Source: Pseudoscleropodium purum (lineage: Eukaryota; Streptophyta; Bryopsida; Hypnales; Brachytheciaceae). From it: DNA of 64,000 nucleotides. The notes beneath the pieces were generated by a model. The model saw only the letters and a program-made list of their open reading frames with translations. It was not told the origin of the DNA and did no database searches. The position numbers and the translations under genes are program-made. This document shows, piece after piece, positions 23,463 through 35,190 of this stretch; position 1 is the stretch's first letter, and the number at the start of each line of letters is the position of its first letter. Location: contig OZ017803.1 in NCBI GenBank assembly GCA_963969395.1, forward strand, positions 16,306,001 to 16,370,000, given 5' to 3'.

Positions 23463-24164
23463 AAAAGTTACATGAAACACGTCCAAGTAAATTGGAAGAC
23501 AATTTTGGTCTATTCTTCAGCAATATGATTAGCATAGTCACTCAGTGCTTCATGATTTCTGCATTAGGTTAGGTTCGAAATTGGTCCATGGAAGGATGGA
23601 GTCAAATCCTTCCCTGAGACCCCACATTTAAGGATATAGTAAAAATTCTCTTTCCGTTAGTTAATCCATCACGTTTGAAGGACGCTTAAAAGTACCCTTA
23701 AGGACGCTAAGGACCAAAAGTGTTCGAAGGATGACTTGATTGTGGAGAAACAAATAATGCACCTATTGGTCTAATAATTTTAAACTATTGTAAAACTACT
23801 TTTCTTTCTCTTTTCCAAATAGACTTCTTCTCCATAGACTAGCAAGTGCATGGATTAGCAATGATGGAGATTCCTTTGCTTTTTGTACACGAGGAGATTT
23901 GTGCCTGATTGGTAGTGGGCAAAGCAGACTGTTGCACAAGTGGGACACACAGTAATCCATTCCAGGAAACAGACGGTGTCCCAGTGATATGACGGAATGA
24001 CCTTTCCCTGAGAACCACTGGCCACGCTCTTGCCATGCTGTTAGATTGCTCAATTGCTCTTCGAAAACCGAGTGACGGTTCCAATGTGCTAAATTCGACT
24101 CTCGCAACCCTTGCTTGTTTTCAAAGTCGCTTGGTTGCCCACGACAGATTCCGCAGGGTTTAGG

Positions 24165-25467
24165 ATGTCCATGGAGGCAACGAAGCCGAAGCCCGAGAAT
24201 GCTGAGCGTTCCTCCTTCTTGCTCGTGCACGGCGGGCAGCATGGTGCCTGGTGCTGGTTCAAGACCCTGCAGCTCCTCCATCAAGCCGGCTATAGCGCCA
24301 CCGCCCTCGACCTGGTGAGTGCTGGCGACAGCGCCGTGGACGCCAACGACGTGACTTCGTTCGACCAATACAGCCAGCCTCTTTACGCCTTCCTGGAGTC
24401 TCTTCCTGCCGATCACAAGGTCCGTCTCGAATCTGATCAATTCTTCTTGTGAGATGTGGGCAATGTAAGAACCTCATCAATTCTTCTTGGATTGCGCAAT
24501 CTAAGAATTGATGGATTTGTGATCACTCCTGAGTTGCTGAGATTGAGTGAATCAATCTAAGAATCTCATCAATTCTTCTTGTGAGATGCACCGTTGCCAC
24601 TCATTGGACTGACTGAGGTCGTTCCCAATTCTACATTAGGTGGTGCTGGTGGGTCACAGTATGGGAGGCACGACGGTGGCACGCGCCACAGAACGGTACC
24701 CGGAGAAGATTCACGTGACGGTCTACTTGGCGGCCGCCATGCTCACGAGCGGAATGGCGCAAGGCGAAGTCGCGGAGGAGATGTTCCGCCACACTTCGAA
24801 AGACGCGCAGTTCCACTTCGGGAAAGGGGAACAGAACCCGCCGACCTCGATCTGGCCGTCATTGGAGATCGTGACGCAATATTACTATAACTGCTGCTCC
24901 GCCGAGGTCGGTGCAATTGCCTTCGCATTGAGTTTGGAAATTCAAGCATACCCCATTTGAAATTTTCATTTAGAAGTCTTCGTAATGGTACAAAAACTGT
25001 ATCCTTGGTGGAATATGTACGTGCATATTCTGTTGTAGCATTTGATGGAGGAAATATTCACGATGTTGAACGAGACGATACATCTGGTTAGGGTTTCAAC
25101 CATATTGATTGTGATTGTTTGTGGTTTTCTGTGGTCGCAGGACGTGGAATTTGCGTCGAAGCGATTGAAACCCATTCCGATCATGGGCGACGACGCCACG
25201 ACGTTCACGGAGGAAGGGTACTACAGCGTCCCGCGGGTTTATATTCGGACGTCGCTTGACGAAGCGGTGAAACCCCATTTCCAAGATCGGTACATTGCTG
25301 CGAATCCTCCCACGGCTGTTCTGCATCTAGAGTCGGACCATAGTCCGTTCTTCTCGGCTCCCGAAGAGCTTCATCAACTTCTTCTCAGCATTGCTGCTAC
25401 CTATGCAAAGGGATTGGGTTCCTGCGAGAAAGAATCAGAGGAACCCAGAAGTAGGCTAATACACTGA
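24165..25467 (+). CDS. MES-like methylesterase, alpha/beta hydrolase fold
   Basis: Three exons are supported by GT-AG borders and matching phases: 24165-24419, 24640-24906 and 25141-25467. Together they encode 282 residues, slightly longer than the usual 260-270. FLLVHGGQHGAWCW (residues 18-31) carries the oxyanion HGG. VVLVGHSMGG holds the nucleophile Ser92. Asp214 lies in IRTSLDEAVKP, and His241 in LESDHSPFF completes the triad. The layout matches the plant MES/hydroxynitrile-lyase family (SABP2, MES1), which hydrolyses methyl esters of salicylate, jasmonate or auxin in the cytosol. The substrate cannot be told from sequence. No transit peptide is obvious. Initiation could be at the second ATG (24171). 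The C-terminus has an extra acidic/serine tail of about 20 residues. Confidence 0.8.
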
Positions 25468-26298
25468 GAATTCGGGATTGATGTGCATGTGTTGGGTTCC
25501 GAAATTCAAACCCTAATTCAGAGTCACTCGACTGCTTGGAATCTGAAAGCATCAATCCCAAGTTTTTTGGTGCTCTAGCTTATTCGTGAATTGGTGAATT
25601 GGTGATCAGTTCTGAGTTGCTGAGATTGAGTGAAGCATGATTATTAGGGAGTGCAGGCTTTGCGATTCCTGCTCCATGACCTGCCGGTTGGTTACCAAAT
25701 TGGGCACAACGGTGTTCTTTCCAAGCACTAGCCCACTGCGAGAGTGGCACATGTCACGATGTCAATCTCACAGCTCTCGTTGTTGTTTTTCCAAATCCGG
25801 CCCTCCACAATCGTCCCAAGGTACAAGACCTCTTATTATTAAAATTTGTTATCACGTTCATCTGCGGGCCAGCTCTGACCCCTAATCTACCCAATTGGTG
25901 TACTGAATCCACATACCCGCACGAGCCCAGGCTCCTGCACGTGAACTTTCCACAATCCCCAAAAGTGATAAGAAACACAAAATAAAGTCCACGTGGCGGT
26001 CTCACAGAGACTCCATTTGGCAGAACACATGGCATGCACTCGCACCTTCTCCCTTGCCCAAGTGGGTGCTCCACGTCAAACCCCAAAATGCCTGCATGCA
26101 AGCACCGGGCCATTTTTCACAACACTCCTCGGCGTCACAACTGATTCAAGTTCCGTGTGCAGTTTTCTAACCTGAAACTAAGGCTATTAGATTTTTGTTA
26201 AAGAGACGGCAGGAGAGTTAAGAGATTTCGGAGGCAGTATAATTTTTTCCTTGCACACCAAAGAGCTTTTTGGAAGAGTGATCTATTGGTATTTCGAA
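25468..26298. other. MES 3' region and transketolase promoter
   Basis: No gene lies between the esterase stop and the transketolase start. CACGTGGCGG near 25991 contains the G-box core CACGTG; a related CACGTGAAC occurs near 25938. G-boxes are common in promoters of light- and stress-responsive plant genes, fitting a plastid enzyme gene downstream. A direct role is inference. Confidence 0.4.
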
Positions 26299-29200
26299 AT
26301 GGAGGGTGGAGCTGCGACCATGGCGGCTATGAGTGGCAATCAAGTCTCGTTGCGGATTAGTAATCTCGCTTCCAACTCTTCTCGTCAATCAGTGATTTCT
26401 AGAGCAGCAGCGCGAAGCTCTCCATCGCTCTCCTCCTTGTCTAAGGTACTCTCCAACCCTAGGTTGTAGCCATTGATCTTTCTGAAGTGGATTCAATGTT
26501 ACAGACGAGTGAAATTCTTTCGCTAGATTGACAATCTCACTGTCTGCCTAAAACCTCTGTTTGCAGGGAGTTCAAGCACCAAAGCTTACGGGAAACTGGA
26601 AACCCGAAGCTTTGACAAAGCTAAATGGAATGAGTCTTAGCTTCCGTCGGAGAAACAAGATGGCACAGGGCGCGAGGGCTGATTCCTCGCAGTCGATTCA
26701 AGAAAAGCAAGTGAAAACAGGGCAACCGGGGTCTCAGTCAGGACAGAGCGTGCCCTCGCAGATGGTGAATGGCAATAGCACGTCACAAGAAGACTCTTCC
26801 AAAGCATGGAAAGCAGAGATAACTCGCATGGTATGCAAGAGCTTCGTCTACATCTTCTCTATCAATAGCCAATTTGGGCTACAAACGCAATTTCAGTTCT
26901 GACAAAATCTGGGTGGCAGATGGGAGGGAAAGAAGGGAACTGGAGCGATGCCCAGTGGTTGCAGACCCAGATTGACAAGCGCTCTGTGGATAACATGAGA
27001 ATGCTCGCCGTGGATGCAGTGAACACAGCCAAGGCCGGGCACCCGGGATTGCCTCTGGGCATGGCAGAAGTTGGTTACGTGCTCTGGCGTTACGCCATGA
27101 AGTACAACCCCAAGAACCCCAACTGGTTCAACCGCGACCGGTTCGTGCTCAGTGCTGGCCATGGCTGCCTCCTGCAGTACATCACATTGCATCTCTCGGG
27201 TTACGATTCTGTCCAGGTAACCAATCAATCAACCTGCTGATTTCACACAATTTAAGAGTTTCTGAACGATGAGTAACGATCTTCACCTGCATTTGGGGTA
27301 TGATGATGATGCAGATCGAAGACTTGAAGCGCCTCTGTCAGGTTGGCAGTCGCACTCCCGGCCACCCTGAAAATGTCACTACTGATGGCATCGAGGTCAC
27401 CACTGGTAAGCTTGTGGCAAACCAAACTTTTTCATTGCGCAGCTTCTTGGACGATGATCCAGTTAATTCTGGGCTTGATAATTGACGTTTTAGTACTGGT
27501 GTAGGTCCATTGGGGCAAGGAGTGGCAAACGCAGTGGGGCTAGCACTGGCGGAGAAGCACTTGGCTGGTCGCTTTAACAAAAAGGATGCTGTCATCGTGG
27601 ATCACCGCACGTAAGTTTTGCAAAAAAATTGCTATGAATTAATGGTTCTTGAATGCATTCTGTTCAACGGTAAAGAGACAGTACCGACTCAAAATGTTGG
27701 TGGTGCAGATTCTGCATCATGGGCGATGGATGTGCGATGGAGGGGATTTCCAACGAGGCCGCGTCGCTCGCAGCACACTGGAAACTCAACAAGCTCACGG
27801 TCATTTACGACGACAATCACAACACCATTGATGGGGACACTTCACTGGCTTTCTCGGAGGATGTGGGGAAGAGGTTCGAGGCGCTCGGCTGGAACCGTGT
27901 CGTCATTGACGACATCTATCACGACATTAATTCGTTCAAGGACGCTGTCCTCGTTGAGGCAACCAAGAGTGACAAGCCCACTTTCATCCAAGTAGGTTCA
28001 TGCCCTCACTACCCGTCTTCTGAAAGTAATGATTCCAAGGCTATGATTTGGAGCACATGATTACGTGATCTGAAACATCTCTGTTTCTTCAGGTGAAATC
28101 ACGCATTGGCAAGGAGTCGGTGAAGGAGAACACCGCCAAAGCTCACCATGGCACATTCGCCGAGGACGACGTAAAGCACATGCATGAGAACCTCCACTGG
28201 GAGGATCATGAGCCATTTTACGTCATCCCCCAGGTTTACGAGTAAGCTTGCTGAAACGAGAATACTTTCGATGTTGGATCATCAATCTGTACAGTAATTA
28301 CAAAGTGGAACGAAGCTGCGAATGATTCATCTTCCCTCGTTGCTTGTCCTCCGTCCCAGGGAGTTCACAAATCATGCGAAGCACGGCGTGGCAAAGGAGG
28401 AAGAGTGGAATAAAGCTTTGGAAGATTACTCGACCAAGTATCCCGAAGAAGCCCGTGAATTTAAGCTGCTCATCAGCGGAAACCTACCTCAGGATTGGGA
28501 GAAATCTCTTCCTGTAAGTGCAATGACCCATTCCCCAACTTTCAGAAAATCTACTTGAGGATCAGGAATTCGTGTGCAAATCTTTCTCAATGCTCATCTG
28601 GGTTTACCTCTTGTGTGTGTCTGCAGCACTTCTCGGAGGATGAGAAAGTCGACGCAACACGAGGATACTCGGAGACCTGCTTGAACGCCATGGCGAAGGT
28701 TCTGCCTGGCCTGATCGGCGGCAGTGCGGACCTGGCGAGCTCGAACAAAGTGTACATGAAAGACTTCCATGATTTCACCGCGGAAACTCCAGAAGGTCGC
28801 AACATCCGCTACGGGATCCGCGAGCACGCCATGGGAGGAATCTCCAACGGCTTGGCCCTCCACAACTCGGGTCTCATCCCCATTGCGGCCACGTTCCTCA
28901 TCTTCAGCGACTACATGCGAAACGCGATGCGTCTCTCGGCCCTGAGCGAAGCAGGCGTGATCTACATCCTGACGCACGACTCCATTGGTCTCGGCGAGGA
29001 CGGACCCACGCACCAGCCCATAGAGCAGCTCGTGGGCTTGCGCGCCATTCCGGACATGTTTCTGCTGCGCCCTGCGGATGCCAACGAAGTGGCGGGCGCA
29101 TACAAGGTCGCCATCTCTCGGCGCCATGCACCCACCGTCTTGTCCCTGTCACGTCAGAAAGTGGCTGCGAACATCGCCGGCTCCTCTGCGGAGAGCGTGG

Positions 29201-29601
29201 CGAAGGGAGGCTATGTGGTGAGCGACAACACGGATGCGAAGGGCCTGCCCGAGCTCATTCTTATTGGTACAGGCACTGAGCTCGCGCTGTGCGAGGCTGC
29301 GGCCGAAAATCTTCGGCAGCAAGGGAAGAAGGTGCGCGTTGTCTCGCTCGTGTGCTGGCAGCTGTTCGATCAGCAGAGCGAGGAGTATCGAGAGCAGGTG
29401 TTGCCCGCTAAAGTGGAGAAGCGGATCAGCGTTGAGGCTGGGTCCCCTCTCGGATGGCGAGAGTACGTTGGTCCCAAGGGCAAGGTCCTGGGGGTCTACA
29501 CTTTCGGCTGCAGTGGGGCGTACACGGAGGTCTTCAAGAAGTATGGTTTCACTGCTGAGCATGTCACCGAGGTCGCTCAGGAGCTCCTCGCTGAAGCTTG
29601 A
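26299..29601 (+). CDS. TKL: Transketolase, plastid type
   Basis: Nine exons join in phase: 26299-26445, 26567-26830, 26920-27216, 27315-27405, 27505-27610, 27709-27991, 28093-28241, 28360-28513 and 28627-29601. They encode 821 residues. Transketolase moves two-carbon ketol units using thiamine diphosphate in the Calvin cycle and pentose phosphate pathway. Visible motifs are [11 protein letters not shown] (His178), [21 protein letters not shown], the diphosphate-binding [13 protein letters not shown] (from 307), IREHAMGG with catalytic Glu563, and EDGPTHQP. The Ser/Ala/Arg-rich first 40 residues look like a chloroplast transit peptide. About 137 residues precede the core, including a Gln/Ser-rich linker in exon 2; plant plastid transketolases are usually about 740 long. 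A second in-frame ATG at 26320 has a stronger context (ACCATGG). The C-terminal domain ([17 protein letters not shown]) differs from the usual plant FGASAPA wording, suggesting a diverged paralogue. All key residues seem intact. Confidence 0.93.
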
Positions 29602-30434
29602 ACGCTCAACAAACCATTGCATCGTTCAGAGTTGTATTCTGTAAAATTCCTGTACAATGATGATGTAAACGGAGACAACTCGATGTTTCTGTTCGGCTCA
29701 AACCTCTGTATGCTATTGAGATTTGTTTAATGGTAATGGATGAAACTTGCAATCATCTCAGCTGATCCAATTGTTGTTGGATCTTGTGTTGCCTACTACT
29801 TCTAATCTTTCAGGGTAGACAACTGCCCAGCTACTTCTCATCTGGAATCCAGATATTTTCTCACCACTCATAACACAATATGTAACCAATGAAGTGTGTT
29901 CGTTCTACTAGAATTTCACAGTTCACACAAATTTGAAATCGAGAAAATTGTTGATTGCAATCGAGGGTGTTTAACGCAGCCTTCAAGAATATGTCTGAAG
30001 AGCAACATACGCCTTGTGACTTTGGTAATGAGCTAATCATCCCTCAGGTCTATGATACATTTCAGACGGAAGTATGCTTCACACAATAGAGAATCCCTAC
30101 TAGTCTACATCGCAGCTGTTATGGACAGCAATTTTCAGGAGATCCAGTCCCTGCCTAGCTTTGCTAATGTCTGAGATGTCTCCCATATAAGGAAGCTTCA
30201 TTCCTACAACCTCACTAAGAACCTCCACTTCTTTCCACAAAGAATATTGAGGTGAAATTTCCTGACCGATTGTTACTTGAACGGAGTCGATTTCCCCCCG
30301 TATCCTGTGTGCAAGCTCTGCAGGCGATAGCGAATGTCTTGGTGACACGGTCGACGAGTGAGCCATTTCTTCCCTCCTCCGCCAATACCCTAGTAGGCCT
30401 TCAAATTCGCCGGAATAGGACTCCGCGCGCTCTG
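29602..30434. other. Convergent 3' intergenic region
   Basis: The region separates the stops of transketolase (plus) and the 802-residue gene (minus) and must hold both 3' ends. No exon is supported. The minus frame at 30100-30366 has no known domain and no clear splice link. Confidence 0.4.
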
Positions 30435-32843
30435 TTAATGAAGCAGAGTAAGATCGGTCGTATTGGTTTCCAGACTAAAGGCATCACCATCAAGAAGTTC
30501 AGTGTATATGTCACTCTTGCGTTTTTGAAGTCTAAGTGAGGGTGGAGAGGGTGTGTAACCTGATGACCCTGCATGTGTCCTTGGACCATCGGAAAGCGCC
30601 GAGTGTCGTTTGCTGAAACGAGTGTGCCGAAGAGGCGAGTTGGAGATGTGATTCATGTCTTCAGTTTTGAGCTTCTTGAGTGGCGGTGATGGAGTTGAAA
30701 ACTCAAACAACGGATTGCAGATAGAGCGCGCCGAATGAGTTTCCATGTAGGGAGATAGGGGTACCAATCTTCCTAGCGTCGATTCCTCCTCCCATCTCTT
30801 TCTACGTGTTTCCCAATCTTCTGTCAACTGATCGGGAGTTGGGAAAGACGGTGAATCCGAGACGGTACCTAATTCCAACTTATTCTCTTCCTCATACAAT
30901 GCTGTACTTGAACCAGCATCTGCACATGATTCCTCATATGCAGCCCCTTGAGTTGATAGGAATTCAAAACCCTGCTCAGAAGATTCTGACGACCATGTGT
31001 AGTCGGAGAAGGAAGTGCTGACAGACCGTTGCTTACAATCAGGTGTGAAGTCAATGAGTATATCTCGTGGAAAAGAACATCCTGGACTCAACAACTTGTC
31101 ATCTGCAAGAACATTGCCGAAACTAAGACGCCTCTGATAAGTAAACAGCGAAGCAAATCTGAGGGATGGACCATATCTTCCAATTTCACCGTCAACAATA
31201 TTCTCCTTACACTGTCCGCAATTCGTGGTTTGCGATGCTGGGAATACCTCTGCTTCTTGGCCACACTCCGGGTTTTCGATGCACGCTGCCTTCGCAACTA
31301 CGGATGAGAATACAGCGTCCTCGACTTCGTCTCTCCAGTACTTTGGACGAACCGTATGAATAGCCGGTTCGAAATCTGCTTCACAAGTTGTGACGACTGA
31401 ATGTGCGAACGGAACAGGAGTAGACTTCTCAGCTGCTTCAGTATATTCCTCCATTATACACGTAGAGAGTTTCGGGGTCGAGTCATGCCTGCCAATTGTG
31501 CCCGTCTCCTCTAAGGGCTTGCAATAGAGTACTTCTGCACTTGACATTGTTGCTAAACTTAAGGTTTGTGGCACGTTGAAATGACTTCTCGAAGTCCAGT
31601 CCTCGACTTCTTCGCCTGGTGTATTTGTGTTTGAGCACGGTGTTCCTCCAGTTATCACCTCAGAATTTCCTGTTAACATTCTGTTTCCTGCTCGACAATC
31701 TTTTCCATCAGGAGCATACCGACGACAGTGCTCCGGTGTCCCAGAAGTTTCACCATTGCGAGGAACGATTGCAGTGTGTTCACTAACCACAGGTTCTGCA
31801 TTAGAATGTTCTCCACAGACATCCAGCATGGAACTCCCATTCGAAACACCTGTGCCGGATGTCCAATCGGTCCCCGATGTATGCCTTCTCTCAGAAGTGC
31901 AAGTAGTTCCCGGGACAAGATAGTTAATTCCTACAGAAGATACGTCAGGGTTAGAATACGCATGGGTCTGGTTAGCGCCAACCACGTCCGTTCCTTTCCT
32001 CAAAATAACCATATCACCAGTCGGTGTCGCTCGCTGGCCTGACTTGGAGTTAGCATGGCTCGATACGATTGAAACTTCGCGCTTAAGGGCTTCTACCCGA
32101 AATTCACCCGTACTTCCATCTAACGACCAACTTTCCTCGTCTTCCCGACGCTCGTACTGACCTGTCAACTTGGCTGATGGCAGAAGAAGTATAGGTCCTC
32201 GAACTTGAAATACAGCATTAGGACGACAAGTCACAGATGAAGTAGATCCAACGCCGGATTCATGATTAGCTTCGGAGGGACGGACAAGCTTCTGCGAATT
32301 TTGATACTCACGATTGTCTGCTTCAACTCTTTCATTCCCACGAAGTTCATCCAGATGCAAAATAGTCATAGCATCGAACGCTCTTCTCGGGACTTCCTTA
32401 GCATCTTCTTCGGCGGCAGATTTCAGCAGAGTTCCACCTTGCCTAATTCCAACCTCTTGAGCATCAAAAGGTGCACTGTGAAGCACACCCTCTTCAACAG
32501 ACTGTGAACCTGCATTAAGACTTTCGGATGGGCGATTGGAAAGATGAATGAAGTCGGTGATGCTTAAGGGGAGGGAGAAGTTACGAAAGAAGAGGTAGAA
32601 AGTGACGGCTCCACAGAGAAGAGGAACTACACAAATGAACCCGACGAAGCATAAGAACACTATTATGGAAAACAGAATTGGCAACAACGCCAATACCAGC
32701 AGAAGAAATGCACCGCGTTTCCACGATCGCCACAGGTAATGAGCAATCTTCATGGTGCCTGTATAGATCGACCAGTCTCTTCCATGATTTAGCGTCCACC
32801 AGTTGTCCAACTGCCAGCGAACGTACTCCATTGCTCGCTTCAT
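30435..32843 (-). CDS. Membrane-anchored 802-residue protein, unknown function
   Basis: A single long frame of 803 codons including the stop starts at the ATG complementary to 32841-32843. I do not recognise the family. The N-terminus (residues 1-43) is rich in Trp and basic residues (YVRWQLDNWWTLNHGRDW). It is followed by a strongly hydrophobic stretch at 44-86 that can form two membrane helices. The rest is polar, serine/threonine-rich and probably disordered. Near the C-terminus are basic patches (PPLKKLKTED and LRLQKRKSD) and repeated SP/TP sites (FSTPSPP, YTPSPPS). A membrane anchor with a long regulated cytosolic tail is inferred. An uninterrupted frame of this length is unlikely by chance. 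Introns in the untranslated part cannot be seen. Confidence 0.75.
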   Translation of the reverse strand: MKRAMEYVRWQLDNWWTLNHGRDWSIYTGTMKIAHYLWRSWKRGAFLLLVLALLPILFSIIVFLCFVGFICVVPLLCGAVTFYLFFRNFSLPLSITDFIHLSNRPSESLNAGSQSVEEGVLHSAPFDAQEVGIRQGGTLLKSAAEEDAKEVPRRAFDAMTILHLDELRGNERVEADNREYQNSQKLVRPSEANHESGVGSTSSVTCRPNAVFQVRGPILLLPSAKLTGQYERREDEESWSLDGSTGEFRVEALKREVSIVSSHANSKSGQRATPTGDMVILRKGTDVVGANQTHAYSNPDVSSVGINYLVPGTTCTSERRHTSGTDWTSGTGVSNGSSMLDVCGEHSNAEPVVSEHTAIVPRNGETSGTPEHCRRYAPDGKDCRAGNRMLTGNSEVITGGTPCSNTNTPGEEVEDWTSRSHFNVPQTLSLATMSSAEVLYCKPLEETGTIGRHDSTPKLSTCIMEEYTEAAEKSTPVPFAHSVVTTCEADFEPAIHTVRPKYWRDEVEDAVFSSVVAKAACIENPECGQEAEVFPASQTTNCGQCKENIVDGEIGRYGPSLRFASLFTYQRRLSFGNVLADDKLLSPGCSFPRDILIDFTPDCKQRSVSTSFSDYTWSSESSEQGFEFLSTQGAAYEESCADAGSSTALYEEENKLELGTVSDSPSFPTPDQLTEDWETRRKRWEEESTLGRLVPLSPYMETHSARSICNPLFEFSTPSPPLKKLKTEDMNHISNSPLRHTRFSKRHSALSDGPRTHAGSSGYTPSPPSLRLQKRKSDIYTELLDGDAFSLETNTTDLTLLH

Positions 32844-34396
32844 TGGCAATCCTCACTTTGGTTATCGGGGAAGGTATTGACAGGAATAGCTAATCTTGCC
32901 ATGTTGCTGAGGGATTTAGTTGCTGACAATATCTTCTGCTAACAAACCGCTTCCAATCCTTTGCAAGACAACTGACTAGAAAACACTAAAGGTCCCTCGT
33001 GATTCCGGCCTTCATGATGGTCAGATGATATGAACACATCGCATGAACATGACCATACTCGATCCTTTCTTTGCTACTAGAGATAGATCCTTGCAGCACT
33101 GGAAAGCTCAATCAAGAAGATGCAGAACCTGTTTACAAATATCCCTATAATGATCACACTCCAGGTGATAAAAATACCCCCGAATGACGAAAACTCCTCA
33201 GTCTGGATACTTGAAAATCATTCGCACACATTCCAGCACATATAATCCTGATTTCCGAAATTTCTACAGTCGATAACCGTGACCGAGAACATGACCGAGA
33301 ACATACACACTGCACAATGCACTGAAAGACTGAACTGCTTCTTGCACCATTGCCATAAGAACCCGACACTCTCAATCTGCCATTGCGGATGACCAATATT
33401 TGGCTTCAAAAAGTTCCAATAGTCCTCCAGTGCCGGTCGTCCGAGGAAAATTACAAGACCACTATGGTCCGAAACATCCAATCATCGTTCAGCTATTCAC
33501 CTCAGCGTCCATTGCATTGTCATCCTTCGAAGTACTCCTTTCAGTCGAAATTCACTCACTCAAATCCTGTTGCATATTCTTGAGTCACATATATTCCAAA
33601 CCTCTCCTTCGTGCACCTCCTTTTCGTCTCTCAATCCCTACGCCAGTCACAAACTTCCCCGATGTCCCATCTCACACACCCGAGATTCCCTTATCCTAAG
33701 CTCCGACCTGCAATCGCATTGGCATTGTCAAAAACGACACTAAACCTCTCGAACACTCAATCAGAACCGCTTCTCTTCTCAAGAAAATGCCGGCAGTGCA
33801 CACAATGCATCCAAACTACCCTCATTCATCTACACACAAATACTCACTCACCGCACCAACACTTCACTTCTCAACCCTAACTCCGTAACCACCTCCCCTA
33901 TCCCCTCCAGGAAACCAGTGGCATTCAATCAATTCCACTCCACAATCAAACCCCTGACCTCCAATCCCACTATTCTCAAAAAAGACATTCCAAAAGAATT
34001 CAAACCCAGCACACAAACAATAATCACTCATCGCACCAACAACCCTCTCTCACCAGCACAGACGTACTCAACAACCTCCTCAGTCCCCTCTGATGAGTCC
34101 CCTGACCAAAATCGCATACCGTTTGATTTCGGATTTGATTTCGCAACCGTCACGACAGGAGCTCCGTTCCGTTGCCGGAATGTTTGCTTGCTGCGCCATC
34201 AATGTCGAAGCGAGAGTTAGAGTTGTTAGAATTGCATCTGTTTTGAAGGGAGGCGGCGTGGGAGGGAAGAACTGATCGGGGGCTAGGAAGAATTGCAGTT
34301 GGCGAAGTTTCGTTAGTCTTTGTTTGATTGCGAGTTTTGGTGGTAAGGGGGTTGCATTCATTTTAAGTCCGATTTCCGGGCGAGGCGAGGCGCGCC
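32844..34396 (-). promoter_or_regulatory. Upstream region of the 802-residue gene, with strand skew
   Basis: From about 33500 to 34090 the plus strand is very poor in G and rich in C and A, so the sense strand of the downstream gene is G-rich. Such skew just downstream of a start site is seen at promoters that form RNA-DNA hybrids. The transcript probably starts near 34000-34350 with a long 5' leader. Small open frames on both strands (33611-33880, 33918-34220 and 34080-34361) have no domain and could be leader frames. Confidence 0.3.
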
Positions 34397-34424
34397 GGGC
34401 CGGGTCGGGTCGGGTCGGGTCGGG
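34397..34424 (+). repeat. GGGTC pentamer repeat, possible G-quadruplex
   Basis: Six GGG runs are spaced by one or two bases (GGGCCGGGTCGGGTCGGGTC, continuing). Four or more such runs on one strand can fold into a quadruplex. It sits at the outer edge of the GC-rich promoter area of the minus-strand gene. Confidence 0.6.
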
Positions 34425-34619
34425 ACTGACAGCTCGCCCGGTTCTTTAGTGGGAGTGTTTTCGACCTGCCGCCGGCTATGGCGGGGCAGGTCACGTCAGG
34501 TACGGTAATATGACAGAATTTGAAGTTTGAAAAAAGGAAAGAGCAGTGACGTTCCCAGTTCACACCCTCAGTTGATGTCACTTGATTTTGGGCAGTGCTT
34601 GAACGGATCTTCATTTAAC

Positions 34620-35188
34620 CCTTAAACGTCTGGATCCATTTCCAAATTTGATGATTCGGGAAAAACTGTTATAAAGTGTTATTTGGAAGAATATTTTGGA
34701 ATTAATGTACAAATGAAAGTTGTAGATTTTGAATTGTAGATTCTATCCATACGGTTAGATTCACTAGTGCTATCACCAATATTTTTCTACAATTTTTGAA
34801 AGGGGAATTTCAAAATTCCTTCTACATTCAATGACAAGCAAACTATTATCATTTTTTGAGTAAAACTTGTTGGAACAGATTTGAAATGAAGTTATCTTGA
34901 TATGATAGTTTTTTGAAATTTTTGTGTTCATTACATCTAGGACCTCATTTTTGGTAATCTAGTTTTGAACTAGAGTCAATGCAATTTGACCACTTGACAT
35001 ACTTCTGCATTTGTAATTTTAGAAAAATTAGTATTCTAGTAACAACAAATCCAACCATTAGATAAGACAAGAACTTAGTAGAGTACCACCCAAAATTAGG
35101 ATGACTTTCATCCAAGCAAATATGAGATAGAAACAAGAACTTCAATCTGTTCATCATCTAAAAAATGGAAGTGGGAGCACTCTACGGT
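34620..35188. other. AT-rich intergenic, nothing recognised
   Basis: This is the border between the gene island and the repeats. No exon or repeat end could be defined. Confidence 0.3.
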
Positions 35189-35190
35189 TA

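Noticed and set aside
23796..24440. 214-codon minus-strand frame
   Set aside because: It overlaps the first exon of the esterase gene on the opposite strand, which has clear catalytic motifs and splice sites.
28594..29127. Long minus-strand frame opposite transketolase
   Set aside because: It is an antisense shadow of the GC-rich last transketolase exon.
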